64,000 nucleotides of DNA from positions 8,067,555 to 8,131,554 of the forward strand of contig OW804094.1 in NCBI GenBank assembly GCA_942159475.1. The letters run 5' to 3'. Both the position numbers and the translations under genes were made by a program. This stretch comes from Sthenelais limicola (lineage: Eukaryota > Annelida > Polychaeta > Phyllodocida > Sigalionidae). Positions 33,765 through 46,500 of the stretch are shown piece by piece (position 1 is the first letter of the stretch; every line of letters starts with the position of its first letter). The notes under the pieces were generated by a model. That model saw nothing but the letters and a program-made list of their open reading frames with translations, was not told the DNA's origin and did not search any database.

Positions 33765-34113
33765 TTTCTAAGAGCTTATGACATAGGAGATACCACTCCA
33801 TACTCTTATCTAGCTTCTAGGCAAGAGACACAGTTTTCCACATCAAATCAGTTATCAGTACCTCACTGATAAATAGCAAGCCATATTAATAACAATCATT
33901 ATAGAATAATACACAGGATTGCACAGTTATAGAGACAAATATAAGTTAATTTATAAAGCCAATACAAACATTTAAAACAACCCAACAGAATGACGAGAGA
34001 AAGAAAACATAAATAGAAAAAGTCAAAGCTATAAATTGAAACAATATTAAATAGATTGGTTCCGCACATATATGGAAGAGAACGGATAGCTGTGATTCCT
34101 ACATTATAGGGAG

Positions 34114-34276
34114 CAGTCTAGGTCTGAACCCTCAGATCAAATAAGAACGGTATGTCAGTGATGAGACGCCTACTTCGCTAATCGGTTTCCTGGCCTGGGA
34201 CTAGGCGTTTTAACGGGAATATAATGACATTTTGCGGTCTCAACGGTATTCTAATGACACTTTGCTGTTCGAGACG
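34114..34276. mobile_element. MITE-D copy 3, truncated
   Basis: CAGTCTAGGTCTGAACCCTC at the left, ACATTTTGCGGTCTCAACGG inside. The right end is missing after GAGACGAGAGGCTTTA. Confidence 0.55.
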
Positions 34277-34279
34277 AGA

Positions 34280-36330
34280 GGCTTTATCTCTTGCTACAGA
34301 AATAAACACATGAGATTCATGTCCACTTTACCCTGTAAACTACTAGCATTAAACAGTGTGGATATTAACAGTTCAATAATGCCTTGGTTAGTTAGCGTTT
34401 TAAAGCCGGGACTCCACAGTGGCGATATGACTTGCGATGTAACAAAACTGTTGAGGAATTTGTGTTTTTTCCTCTTTAATCTAATTGGTATAGACCTGAT
34501 GCATAGTTTGTATTTATATTCCAAGTATATGTATGATTTTGTACCTTATGTATTAATATAAACGGGTTCTCTCTTTTTGTATAACTTACATGGTGACCTC
34601 ATGAGGTTTAAATGATTATGATATATTGTTTTTGATACCGTTTTGCATTAATTCAAATGGATAAAGCTCTGACACAGAAAAATGTAATTGTATAATGTCT
34701 TAGCTGAAATACAAATCTTAAATACAATACAAAAAGTATCAAATATCGCTTCCTTGTCGCATGTGGGTTATTTTTTTTTTTTTATTGAGATCACATACAA
34801 AGCCACAAGGGATCCCTATTTTCTGGTCTTTGTTTAAATAATATAACTCACAAAACACATGGGTTGCGATAACTCTATAAGGTTCTGAATTCTTGCATCC
34901 CATATTTGGTCGCATGTAGCACATGTTGCATGTCATAGCGCACTAGTGGAGCCCCGGCATAAGGCCTAGCGTGAATCATGCATAGAAATACTGTGGTTAT
35001 ATGACACATTCTAAAAAAATAGAGGCTCTTTAATCTAAAATAAATAAGACGTAAAATCAAGCCATCATTTTTCCAAATCACCCTTTTGCAGTAGGCTACT
35101 GCCAATACTGCAAAGACGATCAGACGATAAAATCAAGAGAAATCAGGTTAATTCTAAACATCAGGTTAATTCTAAACAAGGTTAATCAGGTTAATTCTAA
35201 ACAAAGGTAAATAGTTGAGCATTTTCTTTCCTCATATATTGGAATTTACCCTGATTACTTAAAATAAAGTGTTAAAGTGAGACAGTGATTGGGAAATAGG
35301 GAAAGTGTTACACCCTCGGGGGCATAATCTACCAAATAATATCACTATAATAATAATCTAAAAGTTTAAATGTTGGAGTCCCAAAGAAGACACATGTGGT
35401 CCGGATACTGTTCAAAATAGGAGTGTGGCACAAGGTGCCGCCACCTGACGGTATAACAGAACCTGAAATTGGACTTTTCAGTTGACAGGCACATAATCTA
35501 GTGATTCATTATTTAAGTGTTAGATATGAAAAGACTTGTTGAATAATATATAGGGCTAGAGATGTGTCAATACTAAGGCAGTGTTAGTAGTGTATGTCTC
35601 CGGATTACATATATATATATATATCACTTGTCAGGTTAAGATGTAATAGTTTCACTTCATTTCACTCACTGTTTATTACTATTATTAACCTATTATTCTT
35701 AACCAAACAAGATTAAATCTCAATGAAGGAAAACTCCCATTTAGAGAGAACAATTTTTCCCAGGTATACATAGATTTCAGATGACGTCACCCGGGAGGCT
35801 GGGGAACCCTACTGGCCGCCATTACTGGGGCCAACGCTTTCCTTGCGTCTATGGCGTGGTTATCAAAACAAAGCTGATAAACCTCACAATGGTGGATACT
35901 TGAGTAATACTACACCAAAGGAAGATAATCTAACCTATCAAGAAGGGTTTGTTTAGGCACATTAGTCTATGTATAGATGTCTCCTTGATAGATCCATTAA
36001 ATCAGAAAACAAACATTTTGTTGTAAATAAAACGTGTTTAACATATCAATCGTCAAGTGCTGAAAAACATTTTATAATTTGATCTGACACAATTGACAAT
36101 TCACAAAATTGGAGATTGACAAAAACTGATTGCAACAAAAATATGTTTACAATAACACAAATTCCAGACAAGTTACATAATAAATAGGTACTGTACATTA
36201 ACTTCGGCAATAATAATTTAGTTCACATAGTTTATGTAGACATAATTTAACCCTTACATTAACACAGAATATATATTCCTGCATCCATGTAGCACCTACC
36301 AGTAATGCATTACCCTTGTGTTATACACTA
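34280..36330. other. Intergenic, downstream of PDZD7
   Basis: Small AGGTTAATTCTAAACA repeats at 35140-35205, a TA run at 35609-35622 and the CpG-rich patch at 35775. No exon supported. Confidence 0.4.
35775..35890. promoter_or_regulatory. CpG-rich patch with CRE and YY1-like sites
   Basis: GATGACGTCACCCGGG contains the full CRE palindrome TGACGTCA, and GGCCGCCATTACTGG resembles YY1. The patch is GC-richer than its surroundings, as a promoter would be. No gene start could be tied to it; it may be part of a repeat. Confidence 0.25.
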
Positions 36331-36331
36331 C

Positions 36332-36487
36332 ACAGGTAATAAGTATTATGATGCATTAAATAAATAATTCTTCTCTCAAATACACAGGTAATTAGTATTA
36401 TAATGCATTAAATAAATAATTCTTTTCTCAAATACACAGGCAATTAGTATCATGCTGCATTAAATAAATAATTCTTCTCTCAAATAA
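36332..36487. repeat. Three copies of a 55-bp unit
   Basis: Each unit carries ACACAGGTAATTAGTATTAT, GCATTAAATAAATAATTCTT and CTCTCAAAT with a few changes. Located downstream of PDZD7. Confidence 0.85.
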
Positions 36488-36839
36488 AATAGTTGACCAG
36501 TTTCAAAAGTTATGATAATGCCTCCAACGGTAGTGTTTCTAAGAAATTGGTCACACGTGCTAGGACGATGGACATATATATAAGATCCATTGCATTGCTG
36601 ATATTATGGAAGGAGTGGGTTACAACACCCGCTATTGAGTTTACTGTCAGCAATAAATGTTAGTATACTACCCTAGGAGTCAGTGGAAGACCAGCTACAC
36701 CCATTTTGGGAAAGATATCTTAAATTCTTTGTGAGCAACATCTACATTGGAGGCCCCCCCCCCCCCACCCCAAATCCTTTCATGCGATGACTTCACCTAC
36801 TATCGCTCACCGCAGCAGTTTTCTCTCGGTGATTAGACT

Positions 36840-37118
36840 TCAAATCTGTGTATTAACATATACCACCAGCATAAGAATATTGATAAATCCAGTCCTTTTC
36901 GACTCGGTGTCCACTAATGAGATGTGTCCCGAGGGTGTAACAGATGGCAGACTGGCAGACTTGGGTCGACAGGTCCCGCTATTGGACATCCGTGGCTGCT
37001 GAGTGTCGGCGAGCTTTAGCATTGAGTCGGGATTCCGGTGGACAATATTGGATGAATCAAATCGTCTTATGTTGCACCGGTGACTGTGACCATACTCCAT
37101 CACTTTAGTGGACACCAT
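36840..37118 (-). CDS. Orphan ORF downstream of PDZD7
   Basis: A 92-codon ORF beginning MVSTKVMEYGHSHRCNIRRF and ending in a hydrophobic FINILMLVVYVNTQI, starting 330 bp after the PDZD7 stop. An in-frame stop sits just upstream, so it cannot be reached by splicing from PDZD7 at its own 5' end. It could be the first exon of the next minus-strand gene (possible donor GGTG|GTATATG), part of the PDZD7 3' UTR, or chance. Not recognised. Confidence 0.22.
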   Translation of the reverse strand: MVSTKVMEYGHSHRCNIRRFDSSNIVHRNPDSMLKLADTQQPRMSNSGTCRPKSASLPSVTPSGHISLVDTESKRTGFINILMLVVYVNTQI

Positions 37119-37449
37119 GTCCGAGTCATAATATAAGTGAATTTAGTAAGATTTGTTTTGTTGTAATTGGCTGAGAATCCAACTTTAACATCTGATGTAC
37201 CAGAACTGTCCTGTCTACCTGTTCTTCAGTCACTCGTGGTCACTCACAGGGCTTCGGTGTTAGATCTACATGAGGGGGTGAACTAGAACTCAAGTTCTAC
37301 TAGAAGCTTCTCTCATTTCACTGGTTTCCTTGCCCTAACTATTAACAAAGAAAGGCATCTGGTGGAATCACATATAGGCAACATGTATAAGTCACTGCAC
37401 AGTTACCACTATGTCAAGTATAGCCCTATTATTAGTTATAGCTCATCAT

Positions 37450-37584
37450 CTATAGTAAGTGCACTAGGAGTTCCATATCGCTGACTCGCTTGTTGGAGTA
37501 AGACTGGCGGATGATGTTGACTGCCTCTGAGTGTGACACATGGGCCAGGCTGTGCCCATCTATGGAGAGCAGGTGCATGCCTGA
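37450..37584 (-). CDS. PDZD7: PDZD7 last exon: end of PDZ3 and stop
   Basis: Encodes SGMHLLSIDGHSLAHVSHSE, AVNIIRQSYSNKRVSDMELL, VHLL and a TAG stop (37450-37452). Vertebrate PDZD7 carries a long tail after this point; here translation ends at the last PDZ strand. No convincing alternative donor was seen near the stop (CTA|GTGCAC is poor). Confidence 0.88.
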   Translation of the reverse strand, partial: SGMHLLSIDGHSLAHVSHSEAVNIIRQSYSNKRVSDMELLVHLL

Positions 37585-40500
37585 CTGTAAGTAAAGTAGG
37601 AATATATCAGTATTTGGCTGAAAGTCCCTAGTCCACTCAGCCGATGCTCATGCTATTTTGCGCCGCAGAGGACTCTTTAGCACTAAATTCTGTGAGTATC
37701 GCATGAGAATCGGCTTAGTGGACCAGGCCCTGAACACAGATATAATTCACTCAGCCCAATTTGTGTTATTCACTGACACCAGAGGTCATCTCTGGTCTGT
37801 TATGGTCGCCCTGGTCAACATGGCCTCCTGACCTAGTTTTTATCACTATAGTGTATGACTACCCTATCTTTATATGGTTGTGGAACATTATAAATAACTC
37901 AATCCTTTTTAAAACAGCTTAATCATTTAGTAGACCATTCACACCAACTTATTACTAGGTAGACAATTTATTATATTAGTAAGAAATGTTCATATAATGA
38001 GGCCCTTCAAATATCAAGGTCCTACATTCAGCCATGCATAGACCCTGGGACGGAAGGTCTGCTTGTGTAGCCCAAGTCGCCCGTATGTATTCTGAGTTAT
38101 CTGGAAGTTTACTCATACCAGGCGGCGTGGCGCGTCAGGCATTGGGCAAAGTGAATTATACAGATGCAGGTAAATTGGACATCATTACTGGACTAGGAGT
38201 TCAGTTACACATATATATGGGACATGTAGCTTTAGGTCATCTTTGGGACGATTTTGGACTTTATATGCAATTGCCTGCTTAAGCCAGGCATTATAGAGCT
38301 ATAATGCCCTGAGAGAAATATAACTGCCCTAAGTCAATACGGAGTGTAAGTAGTCCATGGCAGTGATCTTTTGAGTCAGGCTTACCATTGAGGAGATAAT
38401 TATCTACTGTTCTTTCTTTTATGCAATCTTAAGAATTCTGATGACTAGACTTCCATCAATATGAAACCATTTCACTTATAGCGAAACTCCACTAGAGGAA
38501 AAACGGTGGCGACAAATCTTCTTGTTGCCCACTAACAACAGTTATGGGGGAGTGTCAGATGTGTTGCCACATTCTCTGGAAACTGTTGTTTTGGTATGGA
38601 TATTTGTTGCAACAAATTAGTAGGCAACAACAAAATTTGTCAGCGCCGTTTTTCTCTCTAGTTGAGTTGCCCCATTATGTCCACATTTAATGTGGCGATG
38701 TATGGTGTTAAGTTTACCTTTAATGTTCCTGCATCTGCAGCAGCACCGCCAGGAAAAACATCTTTGATTTTGATTTCAGGTTGTGAGCGGCTGTCTCTGC
38801 CTCCCGATATACTCAGGCCTGTTAATGGTGAAACACATTGAGTTGTTAATATCAACAGGCCCCTGTAGGCAATATGGATGTTAGAAATATACACTAGAAA
38901 CCTCCTAGGAAGAAAAGTATTAAGTCATACTACTCCTTAAACAGAGCAAATCAAATGATTGATAATTAATCCTGGACTTGGCTCCCAATGGTGGCCCACT
39001 AACAACTAGACACTAAGTTATTTATGAACCAAGCCAGAGCAAATAACTTATATTTACAACTTGTTACTGATAGTTAAAACTGCAACCAATAACTAATAGT
39101 TACAACTAACTCATTGCTTTCAGTCGCTTATAGGTTCCAGGTTGTTTCACAATATAAATCATTGCCTCAGCTTAATAAATCATTAACTAAATTCATGCTC
39201 ATAATTAGGATAATAAAACATTAATAACCCTAGAGTAATCAATCATTAAATATCATTTAGGGTAATATAACATGTTAAATCCATAGGGGACATTAACAAT
39301 TGCTACACAACTGATGCAATCTTCACGGTCCATCAACCAACTCATAAGTTAACCTGTATTTATAAAAAAACTACAAACTGTATTTAGCAAGGTTCATATT
39401 AACTACAAATGATTAACATATTTAAAAATTACCTAGAGAGGCCTTTGTCTTCTTGAGCAGCACTAAGGTGGGTTCTCTGCCATTAGTAAGCTCCTCCCCC
39501 TCCATATCCAGTGTAGATGGCTGAGTGGCCTGCTGCAGCATGGTGTGTATAGAGCTGCGTGTCCTCCTGTACAGTACATCTCCCTTACACTCTGGCTCTG
39601 TCATGAACCTATTCACCTCTTCACTAGTCACAGGGCTAGAGGCTGGGCCAAGGTTGTTAGACATGTTCTCATTGTAATGTGCCTCAGATGGTGAACTCTG
39701 ACTACCATTAGAGTAGTGCGTGCCAGGGGATGATGTATATTGCCTGCTATTGTCTTTACCATTTTCTGCTCTATCTTTCTCCTCCTGGTTGATTTGAGAT
39801 CTGCGGCCCCAGTCTGCGGGGAATAAGTTATCAGGTGCCATGTATGTGTTTAGACCGAGTTTTGGTCGGTCGGCTGATTTCCTTCGGTTGCGTAGCGTGT
39901 CCCGAAGTGAATTGACCTGCGGTAGGCTCTCGGTTGATTTGGTGAATGTACCTTTATTTGACAATGTTGAACCAGTTCTCTTTTCATGATCATTATTTTG
40001 ACTAATGCCATTGTTATTATTGTTTTGGAAGGAACTATTTAGATTTTGCTGAAAAGAGTGATCATTTTGTGAGCCAGTGAAGTAGTCTAGGGTGTTAGGG
40101 CTGGCGGCGGCGTGGCGGGGGGAGTTGTGGGGGGAGCTTCCAGTGTGGTGTACAACTGTAGACTGGTGATGACCCATGCCCACACTAGAGTTATGGATCA
40201 CCTCCTGGGTCACATCCTCTGTCAGCCACTCATCCCAGTCACCTATATCCTCCTCCTCCTCCCCCTCACCTGGAGGAGGGGGGTCAGAGGGAGGGGGTGG
40301 GGGTACAAACACAGGAGGGTGCCTGGAAGGGCTGTCTGGTATCGACCCCTCCTCCTGCTCCTCACCACCAGCTATACTAGACTGGACATCATAAGAACCA
40401 AACCTAGTGCTTGCTATGGTAGATATAGATGCCACAGAGCGTGGCGAGATCTGCGATTGCTGATAACCTCCATAATCTCCTTCACAATCTAAATCCAGCT

Positions 40501-43500
40501 CGTCCAAGATCACCAGCGCAGCTACAAGCGAGTCGCTCGGTACTCCTCCCCCTGAGGTACTCTCCTGCTTATGAACAGTTTGTCTGGTCATATCTCTGGT
40601 GGGAGAAATATCCTCCTCAGTGTTCAGAGTTTTCCTCAGCAGAACCACACCGGAGTCAGTTTCAGTATCGGCAGAATCACCGGCCATGTCATACGTGCGT
40701 GCGAAAACATCGCCACCTTTGTCCCCTCTGCTGAGGCTAGAGCCTGCAGCCTTGGAGGGTTGAGAGTTAGTGTTGTAGGCATTGTGGCCTGCAATACTGC
40801 TAGAGGTGGAGGTGGAGGATGGCCGGGACTGGATAGGACTAGAAGTAAAGACAAATGTTTCTGCTGCTGGCTGAACTGGAAGTTTGTTGAAGACTTCACC
40901 TCTTCTAGGACTACTGAAGACTGAGCTAGACGATGTAGACCTGGAAGCAGAGGAAATCAACATTATTTTGGCACATGTGTTGAGAGTAATGTTTTGTGTG
41001 TATATCTGTTTTGTCATTATAAAAAAAGTGTAAGAAAAATTAAGAAAATACCAAAGAAACTATAAAATGATAATGGACATGGTTTACCCATGTTGTTAGA
41101 AGTGTACAAGCCAAGATGGCAGGATAGAAACTGAATAAAACCTTTTAAAAAAAACCCCCAAAAAACCATTATTTGGGATTTTTGATGTCACAATTTTTTG
41201 ATGTCACGATTTTGAACAAACATGTCACAGAAAATTAACAGAAAATATCAACAGTATAATATAGGATGCATAATAAAGATCCATGTAAAAGAGTAGTAGA
41301 AATCACTTAAGGGTCACTAAACAGGTTCATTTTTGCAAATAACGTTTTGGACAACTTTGGTCGTTCTTCAGGGGTTCTAATTTACATAGTGAATAAAGAA
41401 CAATGTTTCTGTTCTGACCTGGGAGAGACCTGGTTAGAAACACTGGGTGACTTGGAGGAGGAGGAGTCGCCAGTCCTCAATGCCTTGTACACTTTAGAAT
41501 TGCTCTTGGGTCGGTGGATCTCTAGCACATGTTGAGCAGAAGGGGAGCTGGTGGTCACTCTCTCTTTCTTCCTCCGGTCATCCACAGAGAAGGCCAGCTC
41601 ATCTGACAAACTCTGTCGCTTCTCCTGTGCCATGCGGGCAAGCTTCACCCGGTTGTCCTTCTCTTCTCTCAGTAATGTCTCTGCTGTCTTCTCTTTCACT
41701 CGGTGTATGTTGGTGTTCACTGCTCCAGTCACTGTCAATCACAAACCAGAAATTATACACATTCAGTCAAAACGGCCAAAGAGTCACACCCAAAATGAAC
41801 ACATTCCAACAAAGACATCTTATGAATAACACGAAAAACACTTTAAAAAATAACAATTTTGCGACTTGTCACTTATTTTTCTATAACACATCACATATAT
41901 AGGGGGTATTTCTCTTATGATGAAAAAACACGATAAAACATGAATGTGCAAATAAGGAGTGTTGAAGGACTGTGAATATTGCACGAGTTGCGTAGCAACG
42001 AGTGCAATATTCTAAGCGACTGAAACCAACTCGTTAGTTAACAGATTTATTATACATGCTTTCAATCATGAAAATTGAGTCATGAATTTGAATTTTACCT
42101 GACGTAAATCACTAGTGAAATACGCACTATGCGTAAATCACTCTAGATATGTTGTTTTCAGAGTAATGCGTGTACAATAATAATTATTAGCATGTTAAAA
42201 TCCTGGACAAAATGTTTAAAAACTGGAAGCATACCTTCTCTTCCATTGCTAACTTCTGCTCTGACCACAGCTGCAGGCTCTGTCAGCTCTTCATACATGT
42301 TGACGTCCTGCTTGGTTACCATGGTATCGAACCCTGCTACGTCACCAGGCCTGATGCTACCCCTAGCCAATGTAACATAATACTTCACCATAAGCATTGC
42401 AAGTTATGCATTACAAGTATATTGACAATCCACAATCCACAACAAGAAATATTAATTTTCACTGGAAATTAAATATAAAATGGTAGATAGGGCTCTTCAG
42501 TTAATTTCTCAGTAAGTTAGAGCTATAAAGGGTCAAAATTTGTCGATAAAAAAACTTAAAACTTAATTAACTTCATATATCATAAAAGGATTCATACAAT
42601 TAAAGCTCATCAGAAATATTCCATTTTGATTAATAAGGGATTTGCATGGCCGCCATTTTGAATCTTCATTCACATGGAATTATGGGACTAATGGTACAGT
42701 CTAAAATCTATAGAAAACATATTATGTTCAGCATGGACTATTTATTATTGCTCTAATGTCAATATCCATGTGTCCATAATGTTTCCATGTCACATGACCC
42801 ATCTTTCCCATCATGCATTGGGTTTTTATAGATCATTAACACAAGCTATGGTATTGGTGAAAACATTCTTGATATTTTTGGAAAAAATGTTGCCAAATAT
42901 TTGTATGTCAGATTTCATCAAATGCAACCAGAATGCATTGTGACAGACATGCATATTGGCACATGCAAGTCCCCTATAGGGAGGTTCAGCAAGTCTAATA
43001 GGGAGGTTCAGCAAGTCTAATAGGGAGGTTCAGCAAGTCTAATAGGGAGGTTCAGCAAGTCTAATAGGGAGGTTCAGCAAGTCTAATAGGGAGGTTCAGC
43101 AAGTCTAATAGGGAGGTTCAGCAAGTCTAATAGGGAGGTTCAGCAAGTCTAATAGGGAGGTTCAGCAAGTCTAATAGGGAGGTTCAGCAAGTCTAATAGG
43201 GAGGTTCAGCAAGTCTAATAGGGAGGTTCAGCAAGTCTAATAGGGAGGTTCAGCAAGTCTAATAGGGAGGTTCAGCAAGTCTAATAGGGAGGTTCAGCAA
43301 GTCTAATAGGGAGGTTCAGCAAGTCTAATAGGGAGGTTCAGCAAGTCTAATAGGGAGGTTCAGCAAGTCTAATAGGGAGGTTCAGCAAGTCTAATAGGGA
43401 TCGAGGTTCAGTATGTCTAACCTGTATGTAAATGTAAACGTTTCCTTATCTCCCATATACAAACAAACATGGACAAAAATGCTCATTTCAACAGAATCCA

Positions 43501-46500
43501 TCCCATGTCTGGTACAGTGCGCAGTGGCAGTGCAAATCCCCTATATAATGCTTACCTAATTTCCGTGAATAACTGGCGTTTCTCTGGCGTGTCCAGAATG
43601 GCATTTAGGGGCTTCATCATGCTCTCTAGGCTGCCTCCACTCTCATACTGAAACAGATATTTCCAGTTAGAGACATACATAGTTAGTTCACAGAAAATAC
43701 CAAAGATACAGGCCCACCACATAAGAAAACAGGAGTGTACAGGCAAACAAAAAGAAAAGGTGGTATCTAAAAACCGATCAAATAGATCAACCCTAAATTG
43801 GCTGTTAAGTGACATTTTTTTTTTGAACATATTTTTATTCAGGAAATAAAATAAATGCTAGCTGGCATATGCCATATCAAAATTAATGCAAGGCTTGGGC
43901 AAGCCCAATCTCCCATCTTGCCCTGAATTTTCGCGTTAACTATTGACTTTCAGGTTTTAGTTAGTGTTGAGACGTTACATATAACATAATACAGTAGTAG
44001 TGGTTTGAGGAATAATGAGATGAGATGGGGATGAGGGTGAATTAAAGTTGGAAGGTCCAGTTGTAAAGTTTTCAAGTAATCACCCATTTATCATTATTAC
44101 CATATTTCCATAATGGCTAATTATGCTAATACAATAGCATTGTTCTAGGCACGTTGATCTAAACAAGATCACAAGGGCTTGTGTACTTAACACTGGTGGA
44201 GAACCCGGTCTCTGTTTCGAGCCAGGGTGTTTCAAAACATAACTAAGTGGATCAGATTCTATATATATAATGCGTGTTCTTCAATGACTAAAATACAATG
44301 TATTATATAGCCATGAGGCTCTGTTGGTAAATAACAAATCCATTTGTTTGTATTGTAGCTGGTTTTATTCAATCGGTTGCAGCAAATCCATTCAATCAGT
44401 ACAGAATATCCTATAGTATATTAGTGATTATATATGTATTGGTGATTACACTGGTATATATAGGTATATGGGGAGGGGGGGGGGATACATACTAATTACA
44501 CTGATACATACTAATTATATTTATGGCATGAATATAACAGTCTCAGTTGAATTTTGATCTAAACAAGATCAAACATGTTTCTGTGTTCCTCTTAACTTCT
44601 CATAATCAGTTACACATTCAAGGGTATCACTTGTAGCCTTCACCTACCCGTTTGATGTGTCTGTTGAGGGCGAGTAGCTCGTCCTGGTTGAGCAGGAGGC
44701 GAGCGTGTTGTTGCAGCATGTGGAGGGAGGCGTGCTGCTGCTGGTGACCGGCTCCGTGTAACATGACCTGGGACCCCACACCACGCACAAACTTGGCTCC
44801 AGCCTCGCCACTACCACCCTGCTCCAGGTTCAGCTCTATTGACTCTGGTAACATATGGGTTTGACAATAGAAGTAATTAGAATTAATTAATTTAAAAATA
44901 ATAAAAAAGATTTAATGCAAAAATAAACATAAATGAATTAATAATAGGTAGGCGTGGCGATATTCACCTAAACCCGTACGACCGTTGAATATCGTAGGGT
45001 TTTTTTTAATCCCTAAAAGGTACTCACCGTCTTAGGGATTCAAATTTTAAAACCTATAAATAAATTAATGTAAAATGCACACTTCAATATTAAAAACATT
45101 GCAATATCAGCTCCTGAATCTGAACCTAACCTGTGCCCAAACCTCTTTGATTCAAGTCCAAGGGTACCCTCAGGGTCTGATCTGTGAAAAATACCAATAT
45201 GTAATGTTCTATAAGCGTTATTCCTACCTGAAGCAGTGGGTGGCTGACTGCCTACTTGTGTGAAACCAAGGTTACTGAGCGGCTGGCGGGTCTTGGTCTT
45301 GGGCAGGGGAACTAAGAGTGTGGAGAAAATAAAAATAAATATTCTTATCTATATCCTTTACAAGTTTGAGGGGGGAGTTTTATCAGCAAGTTACTAAAGA
45401 GATGCTATACATGTGGCCTTGCTCTTTATATGAACAAATGATGGCACTGGGACCTAGGAAACATGCTGATTTTCTTATATTCTATGATTTAAAAAAAAAG
45501 AAAATTTAATGGGTACATGTATTAAATGAAATAATTATGCAATAAAAAACGTTTTAATTTAAATATATTTTTTGAATCCAATTAATCAATACAAGGGCAA
45601 ACCTAAAGTTGTTAATTAGGGAGACTAATGGATAAAAGTCTATTCCCTTAATATAAACCTTCCAGGTTTAACTTATAAGGGCAATGGAAAGCACTAGTTT
45701 TATGACTGCCCCTAGATTTAGGTGAAAAAACACAATAATATTTCCTATCAACAATAAATTTAACACAAACAACAAAAATTCTGTATCAAACAACAGTGTG
45801 AAAACAATGGATTTTAATTACTGAAAGAAAGTTTTGTAAGTGCATAATCTGATGATGCATGCTAACAAAAGAGCAACTTGTGTTCAGATAAAACAATAGA
45901 ATCATTATACTGGAAATAACATTCCTGTTACAATAGAAACCTGCATGCGTAGGGAGGTTAATCCTTTCTAGTAAATCACTAAATGATTGCAGACAATATA
46001 GTCTGCAAGGTAATGGAAAAACAGGGTCCGCCACTTGATATTTAAAAAAATTGAAATTAAGATATTTTCTTTTTGTATTTATAAGCGGGGTATTACTTTT
46101 GTTATATTGCTTCTTGGTAGCTATACTTATATATGGGTCTCCGCAAAGCAAGTCAACAAATCCATAGGCAAAGATCTAGCCATAGGCTTACAGAGTTGGA
46201 GGTACTCGCTCTGTCTCTGAGACTTTTTTCACTGAGTCGGCTACTTTTTCAGTGTTATCTGATGATGCACATGATATTGGATCAAATTTTGTGCACATAT
46301 AATAAATATAGAATGGAACTCGCCGTCGTAATCGAGAATTCATTGGACTTGTTTCGTCTGCGTAAGCACTCTGCCTATGGCATCGTGCTTATGTGGACAA
46401 ATCTTGTCCAATAAATTTTTTATTATTGCCAGCTCGTTCCATTCTCTCTATCTATACTACCCCAGGAATTGAAGAGCCATGTTTTCACACAGCTTGCAAA

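Noticed and set aside
34232..34561. 109-codon plus-strand ORF
   Set aside because: Begins inside a MITE-D copy, has a competing ORF on the opposite strand, and resembles no protein.
40112..40924. Plus-strand ORFs over the large PDZD7 exon
   Set aside because: Shadows of the 503-residue coding exon on the minus strand. Their composition follows from its Ser and Pro codons.
42977..43399. Regular repeats as a CRISPR array
   Set aside because: The units are contiguous 22-bp tandem copies without unique spacers, inside an animal intron.
45786..46414. ORFs on both strands in a PDZD7 intron
   Set aside because: They overlap a dispersed repeat seen again at 48109 and show no coding signs.
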